A stretch of DNA of 64,000 bases from Acidobacteriota bacterium (GTDB taxonomy: Bacteria > Acidobacteriota > Thermoanaerobaculia > Multivoradales > JAHEKO01). A program made the position numbers and the translations under genes. The notes beneath the pieces are model-generated. The model did not search any database, was not told the DNA's origin, and was given only the letters and a program-made list of their open reading frames with translations. The stretch is from contig JAOTWP010000006.1 in the NCBI GenBank assembly GCA_029862975.1, positions 1-64,000 of the forward strand. The letters are read 5' to 3'. Position 1 is the first letter of the stretch. Every line of letters begins with the position of its first letter. Shown one piece after another: positions 49,015 through 57,479 of this stretch.

Positions 49015-50196
49015 ATGGACCAGCGCCAAGAGAGCATTCTCCGAGAGCTGAGGGAGCACTCGGCTACGCTGCCGGCGGAGGCGCGGCAGTACTGGCGAGA
49101 GCACGAGGGACGTTACGCCCGCCTGCTCGAGACCCTGGACGGCCTGTACTCCCACCCTTCGAGCCGGCGCCCGAAGCCCCGCCGGATCCTGGACGTAGGC
49201 CCGTCGTACCAGACTCTCCTCCTGGCCCGCCTCTTCCCCGACGCAGATCTCGTCACCATGGGATTCGAGGACGCGAGGTACAAGCCGAGCGCCGGCGCGC
49301 GGCACATCGACTACGACCTCAACGACGCCTACTTCAGGGACTCGTGGCCCTGCGACGAGGGGTACGACCTGATCCTCATGCTGGAGGTGATCGAGCACCT
49401 CTACACCGCGCCTCGGAGAGTGCTCGGGGTGCTCCGCAACCTCGCCGCGCAGAACGGGCTCATCGTCGTGTCGACCCCGAACGCGACCTTTCTCGGGAAT
49501 CGCGTCGCCCTGCTGTGCGGTCGCAACCCGTTCGAGATGCTCGAGGATCGCCGCCACCGGCTGGGGCTCGGGCACTACCGGGAGTACACGTTGGCGGAGC
49601 TGGCGGAGGCCGGCAGCAGCGCGTCCCTGCGGATGCTCCGCGTGGATTTCAGCAATGCGCTCCTGGATCGAACCCGCAGACGCCAGAGGTTCTACGATCG
49701 GATCACTCGATTCCTGCCGGGAGAGTTCCGGCAGATGACGACGATCGTGTTCGAGAAGAGCGGGGACGATGCGGAGCTGCCGGATCCCGATCGCGTCGCG
49801 CTCACCCTGGGCGACGGCTGGTTTCCGATGGAGTGCGAGCCGCACGATCCGTCGCGCCGCTGGCGATGGACGGGCGCAGAGGCGGTCGTTTCCTTCTCCA
49901 ACCCACGGCGCAACGTGCTCTTCTATCTCAAGGTCGCCGGCTGCGAGCATCCGTCCCACGTCCCACGGGAGATCGCGGTCGTCGCCGCAAAGGAGACCGT
50001 GCATCGGCTTCTGACGCCTCCCGACGGAGATACCACCCAGAGGATCCCGATCCGCTCGGCGTCTCTGGGCGCCGCGGAGCACGCCGTGCTGAGGATCAGG
50101 GTGTCTCCCACGTTCGTGCCCGCCGCGGTCGAGAAGAGCGCCGACGTCCGCGAGCTCGGCGTCCGGGTCCTGACCGTCGCGATGGTGGCCCAATAG
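49015..50196 (+). CDS. Class I SAM-dependent methyltransferase with C-terminal beta domain
   Basis: This 393-residue protein starts at ATG 49015. The N-terminal 220 residues are a methyltransferase: motif I is ILDVGPSYQT (residues 58-67), with P-S in place of the usual G-x-G, then YDLILMLEVIEHLYTAPRRVLGVLRNL and GLIVVSTPNATFLGNR. These match type 11 methyltransferases found in polysaccharide and antigen clusters. Residues 260-393 form an unrecognised beta-rich domain (WFPMECEPHD, RRWRWTGAEAVVSF, LRIRVSPTFVPAAV), resembling the carbohydrate-associated domains attached to such enzymes. It converges on the GT39-like gene; both may act in surface glycan assembly. Confidence 0.82.
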   Translation: MDQRQESILRELREHSATLPAEARQYWREHEGRYARLLETLDGLYSHPSSRRPKPRRILDVGPSYQTLLLARLFPDADLVTMGFEDARYKPSAGARHIDYDLNDAYFRDSWPCDEGYDLILMLEVIEHLYTAPRRVLGVLRNLAAQNGLIVVSTPNATFLGNRVALLCGRNPFEMLEDRRHRLGLGHYREYTLAELAEAGSSASLRMLRVDFSNALLDRTRRRQRFYDRITRFLPGEFRQMTTIVFEKSGDDAELPDPDRVALTLGDGWFPMECEPHDPSRRWRWTGAEAVVSFSNPRRNVLFYLKVAGCEHPSHVPREIAVVAAKETVHRLLTPPDGDTTQRIPIRSASLGAAEHAVLRIRVSPTFVPAAVEKSADVRELGVRVLTVAMVAQ

Positions 50197-50287
50197 CCTC
50201 GGCCAGGGCGGTGGCTCGCCGAGCCGCGAGCCGGGCGCCGGTCCCGCCGATCCCGGAGACGTCCTCCCGCCGCCCCCCGGCCGGCGG

Positions 50288-51586
50288 CTAGAAGTACTCC
50301 GCCCGCAGGCGAGACACCGTTTCGAGGCAGTACCGGGATGCCTTCGTGTGGCGTGCGTAGAGAGAGATGCCGGAGGTGAGACAGATCTCGAGAAGAACCA
50401 GAACCACGACCGCCCGCCGGCGGATCCGCCCGGAAGGGTCCTCGCCTGCCCAGGCGAGCAGCCGCCGGAGCAGCAGGGCAAGGGCCAGCGCGACCCCCGG
50501 CAGCAGAGGGAATTGCCAGTAGTGATGCTGCCAGGCCCCCCAGTTGAAGACCAGCATGTACGAGAGGCCCGTCAGGGCCGAGATCAAGACGACGTCCGCG
50601 GGCTGAGCAGACCTCTCCCGCCGTCCCCGTGCCATCGAGCGCCCTAGCCGCCAGATCACCCAGCCGAGGGCGACCGTGCCGGTGGCGGTGAAGAGACGGC
50701 GGGCAAACGACAACATCTTGCCGAGCCATGCGACGGCTCCGTAATCCTTCCCGACGCCGATCCTCTCGAGGAAGATCCTCTGGAGCTCACCCCAGCCCCC
50801 ACCGCTCGCCCACAGCAGATGGCAGAGGACGAGAACGAACGCGAGCGACGCGCTGGCCCCGATCCACAGCGCCGCGGCACGCCACCGGTCGGGCGCGACC
50901 GACCGGCCGCGCAGGACCAGCCAGAGAAAGACCGCGAAGGCACCGAAGAAGCTCACCCAGCCCACCAGGGCGCCCCAGACGATCGAGACGACGAGGCCGG
51001 CGAGATTCCTGCCCCGTGCCGTGTCGAGGTATCGCAGCGTTTGATCGACGAGCAGAATCCACGCGGGCAGCGCGAGCGTTTCGTGGTTCACCATCCGGCC
51101 GTAGAACGCACCCATCGGCAGGACCGCGACGAGCAGCCCGGCCGCGAGGCTCACCCGGTCGCCGGACACCCGCCGAACCAGTCTCAGGAACAGCCCGATC
51201 GACACCAGCTGAAAGAAGATGGCCGTCGACCTGACGACCCGAGGCTCGTCGCTGCCGGCGAGAGACAGCGCGGCCGCCGTCGCCAGCCCGGGACCGGGCG
51301 GGTGATGCGCGTAGAACGTCACTGCTCCCGTCGACCGCAGCACGAAGGCGTCCTGTCCGCGCGTGGCGCCCAGCCCCAGCCGGAGATGACTGTGCGCGAA
51401 GAGCGTCCAGAGGGCGTTGTTGTCTTCGTGCTGCAGGCGATAGTCGTCGCCGATGCCTACGCTCAAGAGCAGCAGGGCCACGATCAACACCGCGCCGGCG
51501 CCCAGTAGAAACAAGCCGTTCGGCGGCAACCTCCCCCCGAGGCCACTGGTCGCCGGACCGGGGCGCCCGGGGCCGGCGATCGTCAC
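50288..51586 (-). CDS. GT39-like polytopic glycosyltransferase (ArnT/PMT type)
   Basis: This integral membrane protein has about 432 residues if it starts at GTG 51586; TTG 51643 is an alternative with 19 more residues. About eleven hydrophobic segments are visible. The first periplasmic loop has YRLQHEDNNALW with acidic residues, and a later loop has FYAHHPPGPGL, which fits the GT-C/GT39 layout (acidic catalytic residue in loop 1, HP-containing loop). MGAFYGRMVNHETLALPAWILL matches the second conserved block. It likely transfers a sugar from a polyprenyl-phosphate donor on the outer face of the membrane. The neighbouring methyltransferase suggests glycan work. Confidence 0.78.
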   Translation of the reverse strand: MTIAGPGRPGPATSGLGGRLPPNGLFLLGAGAVLIVALLLLSVGIGDDYRLQHEDNNALWTLFAHSHLRLGLGATRGQDAFVLRSTGAVTFYAHHPPGPGLATAAALSLAGSDEPRVVRSTAIFFQLVSIGLFLRLVRRVSGDRVSLAAGLLVAVLPMGAFYGRMVNHETLALPAWILLVDQTLRYLDTARGRNLAGLVVSIVWGALVGWVSFFGAFAVFLWLVLRGRSVAPDRWRAAALWIGASASLAFVLVLCHLLWASGGGWGELQRIFLERIGVGKDYGAVAWLGKMLSFARRLFTATGTVALGWVIWRLGRSMARGRRERSAQPADVVLISALTGLSYMLVFNWGAWQHHYWQFPLLPGVALALALLLRRLLAWAGEDPSGRIRRRAVVVLVLLEICLTSGISLYARHTKASRYCLETVSRLRAEYF

Positions 51587-51778
51587 GGCGGTCCGCTCTG
51601 GTCCATGGTCGCAAGGAGAGTATCGTGCCTTCCTCGTTCGCAACCGCTCGTCCCGACGCCGCGCCGGCCGAGCCTCGGCGAGGTCGTCGCGCGGCTCGCG
51701 TACCGCCCGTGGACCTCGGCCTCGATCCCCGGAGGGCGACCGTCGCCGACGGCCGGTCGTCCGTCGACGGGAGCGCCC

Positions 51779-53476
51779 CTAGCGGGCCATCAGGACCGTC
51801 AGGCGGTGGGGCTCGGTCGCGGACGGGTGATGCATGAGGAGGTCTTGCTTGCCGTCCCGGTCGAGGTCCACCAGCCAGCTGTTTCGCTCGTCGCCCGGCA
51901 CGGTGACCGCCAACGCTCGCGGCGCGGAGGCCAGCAGCTCCGGCCCGGGCACGCCGAGATAGACGTGCAGCTCCTCGCGGCTCTTCCCCACCAGCAGGTC
52001 CGACCGTCCGTCGCCGCTCACGTCGCCCACCAGCACCGCCGGGAAGAACCCGGCGTCCCGGCCGCCGCGCGGGTCGAAATCGGTCGTGATCCGGCGGCGG
52101 ACGGTGGCCCGGTCGGGGTAGAGGCCGTCTGCGCCGCGGTACAGCTCGAGATCCATCCCGAGGGAGCCGCCGAGCAGCGCGCGGATCATCCCGCCGATTC
52201 CCGTCCTGACCCTGCCGAACGCGAAGTCGACCTGGCCGTCGCCATCGAAGTCCTCGAACCACGCGGCCGAGTATCCCCATGGCTGCCCGCCCGGCGGCCG
52301 GATCGCCGTGCCGGCCTCCCGCGCGAACGAGGTCCCGCCGGGCGCCGGTGCGCCGAAGTGCACCTCGTACAGGCTGCGCTGTCGCAGCAGGCTCCGGCCC
52401 TCGAGCGAGAGCGTCACCAGGTCGGCTACGCGGTCGCCGTTCAGGTCGCGGAAGGAGTGCAGCACCGTCCGCCTGGAGCTCGCTCGGAGTCCGAGAATGA
52501 GCCGCATCGTGCCGGCGTCGCCGAGACCGAACAGGAGCGAGTAGGCCCCGTCGGAGTCGAACGCCACGCCGGTCGTGAAGGTCTCGGCCACCGGATCAAA
52601 CAGCCCGTCCGCGTCCTGGTAGTGAACGTCGAATTGATCCTCGTGCCAGAACACCAGGTCGCCACGGCCATCTCGGTCGTAGTCCACCTCGTGCATCCGG
52701 CCCAGGTACCAGGGGGCGGTCAGGGCGCTGATCCCCACCTCGCCGTAGCTGCGCCTGGCTCCGCGGGCGATCGCGTCGCGAAACGGCTCCGGAGGGCCGA
52801 GTCTCACCGGAGCGGCGAACCCGCCGTCGCGCTTCTGGACGAGCACGCGGAAGCCCTCGAGGTCCGGGAGGATCAGGTCGTCGCGGCCGTCGCCGTTCAC
52901 GTCCCGGGCCACGTCGAGGTGGGGGATCTCGCCCTCGTCGACCGGCCCCGCCGGCTCGCCGTCCCCGTAACGCAGCCCGGCGGGCGTCGGGTTGTAGCTC
53001 GTGGCGACTTCCACCAGCACGCGCTCCGTCGCCGAGTCCGGATCGAACCAGCTCAGCCGGCCAGGCTCGTGGGTGATCAGCCGCTCGCGTCCACCGATGC
53101 CGGCCACGTCCACGAAGGAGACGCCGGGGCGCAGCGCGGCGTCGACCTTCTCGGCCCACCCACCCTCGCCGAACGCGTAGATGCGCACCAGGCGCCCCTC
53201 ATCCTCGTCGACGCTCACCACGGCGACGTCCGCGACCGCGCCACCCAGAAAGAACCCGGTCAAGACGGTCTGGTACCGCTCGGCGCCGATGACGACCTCG
53301 AACCGCTCGAAGAGGTCGTCCGCGGGCGCCGCGACGTCAGCCGTGGCGGCTGCCGGCAGGAGGGCCCCCAGGGCAAGCGCGGCGCCAAGGCTGCGTCGCG
53401 CCCCGCCCCGGCCGCCGGGGCTCGAGCGGGGTTCGGCGGCAGGAGACGTCACTGCTCTCTTCTCGGGTGCGCTCAC
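51779..53476 (-). CDS. Exported FG-GAP/VCBS repeat protein
   Basis: This 565-residue protein starts at GTG 53476 after GGAGGAAC. A twin-arginine-free signal segment (RRSLGAALALGALLPAAATA) is followed by a beta-propeller of FG-GAP repeats. Calcium-binding Asp-rich turns recur: DVNGDGRDDLI, DYDRDGRGDLVF, DLNGDRVADLV, DFDGDGQVDFAF, DVSGDGRSDLLV and DLDRDGKQDLLM. Such integrin-like propellers bind ligands or matrix outside the cell. It is divergent from the sigma54 activator gene, with 182-197 bases between the starts, so it is a candidate target of that activator. Confidence 0.85.
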   Translation of the reverse strand: MSAPEKRAVTSPAAEPRSSPGGRGGARRSLGAALALGALLPAAATADVAAPADDLFERFEVVIGAERYQTVLTGFFLGGAVADVAVVSVDEDEGRLVRIYAFGEGGWAEKVDAALRPGVSFVDVAGIGGRERLITHEPGRLSWFDPDSATERVLVEVATSYNPTPAGLRYGDGEPAGPVDEGEIPHLDVARDVNGDGRDDLILPDLEGFRVLVQKRDGGFAAPVRLGPPEPFRDAIARGARRSYGEVGISALTAPWYLGRMHEVDYDRDGRGDLVFWHEDQFDVHYQDADGLFDPVAETFTTGVAFDSDGAYSLLFGLGDAGTMRLILGLRASSRRTVLHSFRDLNGDRVADLVTLSLEGRSLLRQRSLYEVHFGAPAPGGTSFAREAGTAIRPPGGQPWGYSAAWFEDFDGDGQVDFAFGRVRTGIGGMIRALLGGSLGMDLELYRGADGLYPDRATVRRRITTDFDPRGGRDAGFFPAVLVGDVSGDGRSDLLVGKSREELHVYLGVPGPELLASAPRALAVTVPGDERNSWLVDLDRDGKQDLLMHHPSATEPHRLTVLMAR

Positions 53477-53626
53477 ATGTTCCTCCTCGGGGTCGGGACG
53501 GGAGCCGGTCGCGGCGACGGCTCCGACGACTCTGGAGCGATGGGCATGAGCAACGGACGTGCCAGCCGCCGGGACGGCGGATCCGGCCGGGTCTGGCTTC
53601 GCTCGACGGCCCGAATGGGAACCTGC

Positions 53627-53665
53627 TGTACATCTCATGCACACCATACGTGCTCGCGATGTACA
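53627..53665 (+). promoter_or_regulatory. Inverted repeat upstream of the sigma54 activator
   Basis: TGTACATC (53627-53634) and GATGTACA (53658-53665) are perfect inverted 8-mers with centres 31 bp apart, about three helical turns. Each arm contains the palindrome TGTACA. The right arm overlaps ATG 53659 and ends eight bases before ATG 53674, supporting 53674 as the start and this site as an operator, perhaps for autoregulation. Confidence 0.5.
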
Positions 53666-53673
53666 CTCGGCGA

Positions 53674-55305
53674 ATGTCGTTGCCGGGTCACCGCGACCTC
53701 CTCGAAGCGACCGCCGAGCTGACCTACTGCAACCCGTTCCTTCGCGAGCGCGTCGCTCTCGAGCGCCGCGCCCTGGGGCGGGCGTTCGAGCACCACGGCG
53801 AGGTCTGGCACCCCGACGAGCTGACCGCGCCCAACCCCAACGTCGTCCGCATCCAGGAGCGCCTCGAGACGGCGGTGCCGGCGTGGAGGAGCGAGCTGCT
53901 GGAGCACGGCGCGCCTTCGCGAGAGGAGCTGCGGCTCTATCGCGACGTCGTCTACTACACGATCTACAACCGCTGGCAGGCGGATCTCCTCGCGCTGGTG
54001 CTGCGCCCGGAAGGCCCGCGGAGGGTCGCGCTGTGGACGGATTTCGAGGCCGGGCACGCGTTCCTCCTGCCCCCGGAGCTCCAGCTCGAGGGCCAGGCGC
54101 CGGCCGATCTCGTCTTCGCCTGGTTCTTCCAGCTCCGGCGCGCCTTCCACCACGTCTTCCACAGCCTCCACGGCTCGTCGCGCCCCGTCGCGGAGCTCCG
54201 GGCCCAGGTCTGGCAGTCGATCTTCTCTCACGACATGCGGCGCTTCCGCCGTGGTCTCTATTCGCGCATCGGCGATTTCACGACCCTGATCACCGGCCCT
54301 TCGGGGACCGGCAAGGAGCTCGTGGCGCGCGCCATCGGCATGTCCCGCTTCATTCCCTTCGACCCTCGCCGGGCGGCGTTCGTCGAGGACTTCCGCTCCT
54401 CCTTCATCGCCCTCAACCTCGCCGCGCTGTCGCCGACGCTCGTGGAGTCGGAGCTCTTCGGGCATCGCAAGGGCTCGTTCACCGGAGCCATCGAGGACCG
54501 CAAGGGGTGGCTGGAGACCTGCTCGCCGCTGGGATCGGTGTTCCTCGACGAGATCGGCGAGATCTCGCTGGACCTTCAGGTCAAGCTCCTGCGGGTCCTG
54601 CAGACCCGCGCGTTCCAGCGGATCGGAGACACCACCGACCGCCGCTTCGAGGGCAAGCTGATCGCGTCGACCCATCGCGACCCCGAGGAGGAGATGCGGG
54701 CGGGACGAATGCGACCCGACTTCTACTACCGGATCTGCTCCGATCTGGTCGCCACACCTTCGCTGCGCCGACAGCTCGCCGCTGCGCCCGAAGACCTCGC
54801 GAGCCTCGTCCAGCTCATCGTCACCGGCCTCGTCGGCGACCGGGACGTGGCCAGCGTGACCGCCGAGATCCTGGACTGGATCGAGTCCCGGCTCGGCGTC
54901 GACTACGCCTGGCCCGGGAACTTCCGCGAGCTCGAGCAGTGCGTGCGCAACCTGCTGATTCGCGGCAGCTACGAGCCGGCGGCGAGCCCGGCGCCCGCCG
55001 CGTCCACGATGAGGGCGGATCTGGCCTCCGAGGTCGCCGCCATGAAGCTCGATGCCGAAGCCCTTCTCCGGCGCTACACCACCCTGGTGTACTTCCACGC
55101 CGGCAGCTTCGTCGGCGCGGCACGGCGGCTCGGTTTCGATCGCCGCACCGTCAAGGCGAGGATCGACCCGGAGTATCTCGCCCGGCTGCGCGCCGCCTCG
55201 GAAGCCCCATCCGCGCCGCCAGACGGAACCGCCAGACGGAACCGCCAGACGGAACCGCCCGGGCCCCGGCCGGCGGAAGAGGGTGGCGGCGGGCTTGCTG
55301 GTTGA
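53674..55305 (+). CDS. Sigma54-dependent transcriptional activator with uncharacterised N-terminal domain
   Basis: This 543-residue AAA+ activator has Walker A GPSGTGKELVARA at about residue 208, the sigma54-contact loop GSFTGA near 267 (GAFTGA with A to S), Walker B GSVFLDEIGEI, and PDFYYRICSDLV. A helix-turn-helix of Fis type ends the protein (GSFVGAARRLGFDRRTVKARI). The first 190 residues (ATAELTYCNPFLRERVALERRALG, then YRDVVYYTIYNRWQADLLALVL) do not match a receiver, PAS or GAF domain, and presumably sense an unknown signal. ATG 53659 is an alternative start inside the inverted repeat. The tail after the HTH is altered by a 13-bp tandem repeat. It is divergent from the FG-GAP gene. Confidence 0.9.
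   Translation: MSLPGHRDLLEATAELTYCNPFLRERVALERRALGRAFEHHGEVWHPDELTAPNPNVVRIQERLETAVPAWRSELLEHGAPSREELRLYRDVVYYTIYNRWQADLLALVLRPEGPRRVALWTDFEAGHAFLLPPELQLEGQAPADLVFAWFFQLRRAFHHVFHSLHGSSRPVAELRAQVWQSIFSHDMRRFRRGLYSRIGDFTTLITGPSGTGKELVARAIGMSRFIPFDPRRAAFVEDFRSSFIALNLAALSPTLVESELFGHRKGSFTGAIEDRKGWLETCSPLGSVFLDEIGEISLDLQVKLLRVLQTRAFQRIGDTTDRRFEGKLIASTHRDPEEEMRAGRMRPDFYYRICSDLVATPSLRRQLAAAPEDLASLVQLIVTGLVGDRDVASVTAEILDWIESRLGVDYAWPGNFRELEQCVRNLLIRGSYEPAASPAPAASTMRADLASEVAAMKLDAEALLRRYTTLVYFHAGSFVGAARRLGFDRRTVKARIDPEYLARLRAASEAPSAPPDGTARRNRQTEPPGPRPAEEGGGGLAG
55218..55256 (+). repeat. Three perfect 13-bp tandem repeats in the 3-prime end of the sigma54 activator gene
   Basis: GCCAGACGGAACC occurs three times head to tail at 55218, 55231 and 55244. 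Because 13 is not a multiple of three, each copy is read in a different frame (PDGT, ARRN, RQTE), and gain or loss of one copy would change the last 16 or so codons of the activator and its stop. Confidence 0.85.
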
Positions 55306-55330
55306 AGCGGGTCGGACTAGACTTGGCTCA

Positions 55331-55579
55331 ATGTCGACTCCATCTCAAGTCAACGTGCACGACGCCAAGACCCATCTGTCGCGACTGCTCGACCGGGCAG
55401 CCGCCGGTGAGGAGATCGTGATCGCGCGATACGGCCGGCCGGTCGCCCGCCTGGTGCCCCTGGCGCCGGCGGCGGAGCCGCGCCGCCTGGGACTGTACGC
55501 GGGGCAGATCCGGCTCCGAAAGGACTTCGAGCGACTCCCCGCAGAGCTGCTCGCCGCCTTCGAAGGTGGTGACGTCTGA
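55331..55579 (+). CDS. Phd/YefM family antitoxin
   Basis: This 82-residue protein starts at ATG 55331. VNVHDAKTHLSRLLDRAAAGEEIVIARYGRPVARLVPL is the standard Phd/YefM fold that binds DNA as a dimer. The C-terminal tail (YAGQIRLRKDFERLPAELLAAFEG) is the toxin-binding segment typical of antitoxins paired with VapC. Its TGA stop overlaps the toxin start. It should neutralise the PIN toxin and repress the pair. Confidence 0.9.
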   Translation: MSTPSQVNVHDAKTHLSRLLDRAAAGEEIVIARYGRPVARLVPLAPAAEPRRLGLYAGQIRLRKDFERLPAELLAAFEGGDV

Positions 55580-55962
55580 GACTCCTGCTGGACACCCACG
55601 TCCTCCTCTGGGCCCTCGGGGATCCGGATCGACTGCGGCCGGAGGTCGCCGCGGCCCTGGTCGACCCGCGCAACGAAGTGATGGCGAGCGCGGTCAGCGC
55701 GATGGAGATCGCCATCAAGCAGTCCCTCGGCAAGATCGAGCTTCCCGGGCCCGCGGAGACCTGGCTCGAGCCCGCCGTTCGCGAAGCCGGCTTCGATCTT
55801 CGTCCCCTCGAGTTCGCAGATGCTCTGCGGCTCCGAGCTCTGCCCTGGCATCACCGAGATCCCTTCGATCGCCTGCTCGTGGCCCAGGCGATGGACGGAC
55901 TGACCCTGTGCACGCAGGACGAGCAGCTAGCGGCCTACGACTGCGCCGTCCTGGGAATCTGA
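55576..55962 (+). CDS. vapC: VapC-type PIN-domain toxin with apparent CTG start
   Basis: This 128-residue PIN RNase has catalytic acidic residues visible: LLLDTHVLLWAL at the N-terminus (Asp 5), SAMEIAIKQSLGKIEL (Glu), HRDPFDRLLVAQAM and LCTQDEQLAAY. The family start should be M-R-L-L-L-D-T-H, but the only codon there is CTG 55576, overlapping the antitoxin TGA (CTGA); an in-frame TGA lies two codons before it, and the next ATG/GTG/TTG is at 55678, after the catalytic Asp. Initiation at CTG by translational coupling is the simplest reading. The toxin should cleave RNA and is held by the Phd-type antitoxin. Confidence 0.88.
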   Translation: MRLLLDTHVLLWALGDPDRLRPEVAAALVDPRNEVMASAVSAMEIAIKQSLGKIELPGPAETWLEPAVREAGFDLRPLEFADALRLRALPWHHRDPFDRLLVAQAMDGLTLCTQDEQLAAYDCAVLGI

Positions 55963-56091
55963 GCTCGGCACCCCGCCGCCGCGAGACGCGGCTGAGGGCG
56001 CGGCTGGGGCGGCGGCCAGGTCGGGAGCTCCCTTGACGGATGTACCAGCGTAGCGTTTCGGCGCCGCCGGCAACCTATCCTATGAGCGCAG

Positions 56092-56613
56092 ATGAGTCCC
56101 TCGAGACGCCAGGAGAGCTTTCTCGATGAGGTCCGGCCCCATCAGGGGATGCTGCGCCGCATCGCCGCGGCCTACGCCGACAGCTTCGAGGACCGACGAG
56201 ATCTCCTGCAGGAGATGCTTCTCCAACTGTGGCGGTCCTACCCCGGCTATCGCGGCGACGCGAAGTTCTCCACCTGGATGTACCGCGTCGCCCTCAACAC
56301 CGCTCTGCTGGGGTGGCGTCGCCGCTCACGGCGGCCGGAAGGCCGGCTGAGCGCCGACGATCGCGTCCTCGACAATCTGCCCGGAATCGACCCGGACGAC
56401 GAGGCGGTCCGCGCGCTGTACACGGCGATTCGGGCCCTGCCCGGCGTCGATCGGGCGATCGTCGCGCTGTGGCTCGAAGGTCACTCCTACCGGGAGATTG
56501 CCGCCATCACCGGACTACGCCGCTCGAACGTCAGCGTGCGGCTGGTCCGCCTCAAGGAGAAGCTGCGCGCTTCGGTCGAAGGCGAACCGGAGCCGCGAGC
56601 GGCGCAACAATGA
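56092..56613 (+). CDS. ECF RNA polymerase sigma factor
   Basis: This 173-residue sigma-70 family factor starts at ATG 56092. Region 2 is AYADSFEDRRDLLQEMLLQLWRSYPGYRGDAKFSTWMYRVALNTALLGWRR. Region 4 is ALPGVDRAIVALWLEGHSYREIAAITGLRRSNVSVRLVRLKEKLR. The D-R-R-D-L-L-Q-E version of region 2 is common in ECFs paired with small membrane partners. Its stop overlaps the start of the next gene (ATGA), which encodes a membrane protein and probable anti-sigma partner. A GCGTAGCGT sequence 35 bases upstream is shared with the promoter region of the M36 protease gene. Confidence 0.92.
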   Translation: MSPSRRQESFLDEVRPHQGMLRRIAAAYADSFEDRRDLLQEMLLQLWRSYPGYRGDAKFSTWMYRVALNTALLGWRRRSRRPEGRLSADDRVLDNLPGIDPDDEAVRALYTAIRALPGVDRAIVALWLEGHSYREIAAITGLRRSNVSVRLVRLKEKLRASVEGEPEPRAAQQ

Positions 56614-57311
56614 AAAACGACAGCCTTCAATCACTGTGGAAGAAGCACGGGGAGGGTACACCCATGAGTCATGCGGAGCTCGATCGAATCGTCCGTCGGG
56701 GCATGAAAGGGAGCGTTTCGGGCTGGAGGTTCTACGTCGCCACGAATCTGCTGGCCCTGCTCGCCGCCATCGTCCTCGGCCTCGTCAACGTCGCCATGTA
56801 CCGTGGCAACCCTCCGATGCTCGCCGCGGAGCTGGGCGCCACCCTGGCGGCCGGCGTTCTGCTCGTCTTCGGAGTCCACGTCTTCCGGGAGCTCCAGCGC
56901 ATCGCGAGGGTCGACGAGCCCCTCATGGACGCCCTCCGCCGGCGCCTGGCGTTCGTGCGCAGCAAGTACGAGCTCTGGCTGTGGGCCGCAGCGCTCACCT
57001 GCCTGCTCCTGGTCTTCACCCTCACGACGTTCATCGACAATCAGAACGGCGTCTACCGGATCAACCAGCCGTTGGTCTTCTGGGGAACGCTGGCCGCGAT
57101 GCTCCTCTTCATCTACGGTACGGGCAAGCTCGCCTCCTACGCGCCGGTGAGGGAGATGCGCGACGCGCTCGAAGATCTCCAGGAGGGCACCACGGAGCGG
57201 ATTCGAGCGACGCCCGCGAGACGCCGGGTGGTGTTCTGGCTGACGGTCGCCGCCGTCCTGCTCCTGACGGCGACGGCGATCCTCGGGATGCTGACGGCCC
57301 TGGGGCTGTAG
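56610..57311 (+). CDS. Four-helix membrane protein, probable anti-sigma partner
   Basis: This 233-residue protein starts at ATG 56610, overlapping the sigma gene stop. A soluble N-terminal helix (LWKKHGEGTPMSHAELDRIVRR) could bind the sigma factor. Four hydrophobic segments follow (near residues 45-62, 70-90, 128-147 and 155-175), with a fifth at the C-terminus (VVFWLTVAAVLLLTATAILGML). There is no zinc-binding anti-sigma motif. Overlap with an ECF gene and membrane location suggest an anti-sigma or sensor role; this is an inference. A possible product fold is the DUF3379-like helical set, but no name is claimed. Confidence 0.75.
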   Translation: MKNDSLQSLWKKHGEGTPMSHAELDRIVRRGMKGSVSGWRFYVATNLLALLAAIVLGLVNVAMYRGNPPMLAAELGATLAAGVLLVFGVHVFRELQRIARVDEPLMDALRRRLAFVRSKYELWLWAAALTCLLLVFTLTTFIDNQNGVYRINQPLVFWGTLAAMLLFIYGTGKLASYAPVREMRDALEDLQEGTTERIRATPARRRVVFWLTVAAVLLLTATAILGMLTALGL

Positions 57312-57479
57312 AGCCTCCGCTCTCTCGCCCCGGCTCTCGGCCGCCGAATCCCGCCGCGGACGAAGGCCGCCGGACAGGCTATGCAAGGACCGAAAAAGGG
57401 CGTAGCGTCCCTCCCTGTTTTCTCCGCGGCCGGCGGATGGTCTGCCGGCACGCCTCCGGTGAAGACCGGAAAAGAGGAG

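Noticed and set aside
48863-49051. Small plus-strand open frame before the methyltransferase
   Set aside because: Pro/Arg/Ser-rich composition, no ribosome site, and it overlaps the methyltransferase start in another frame.
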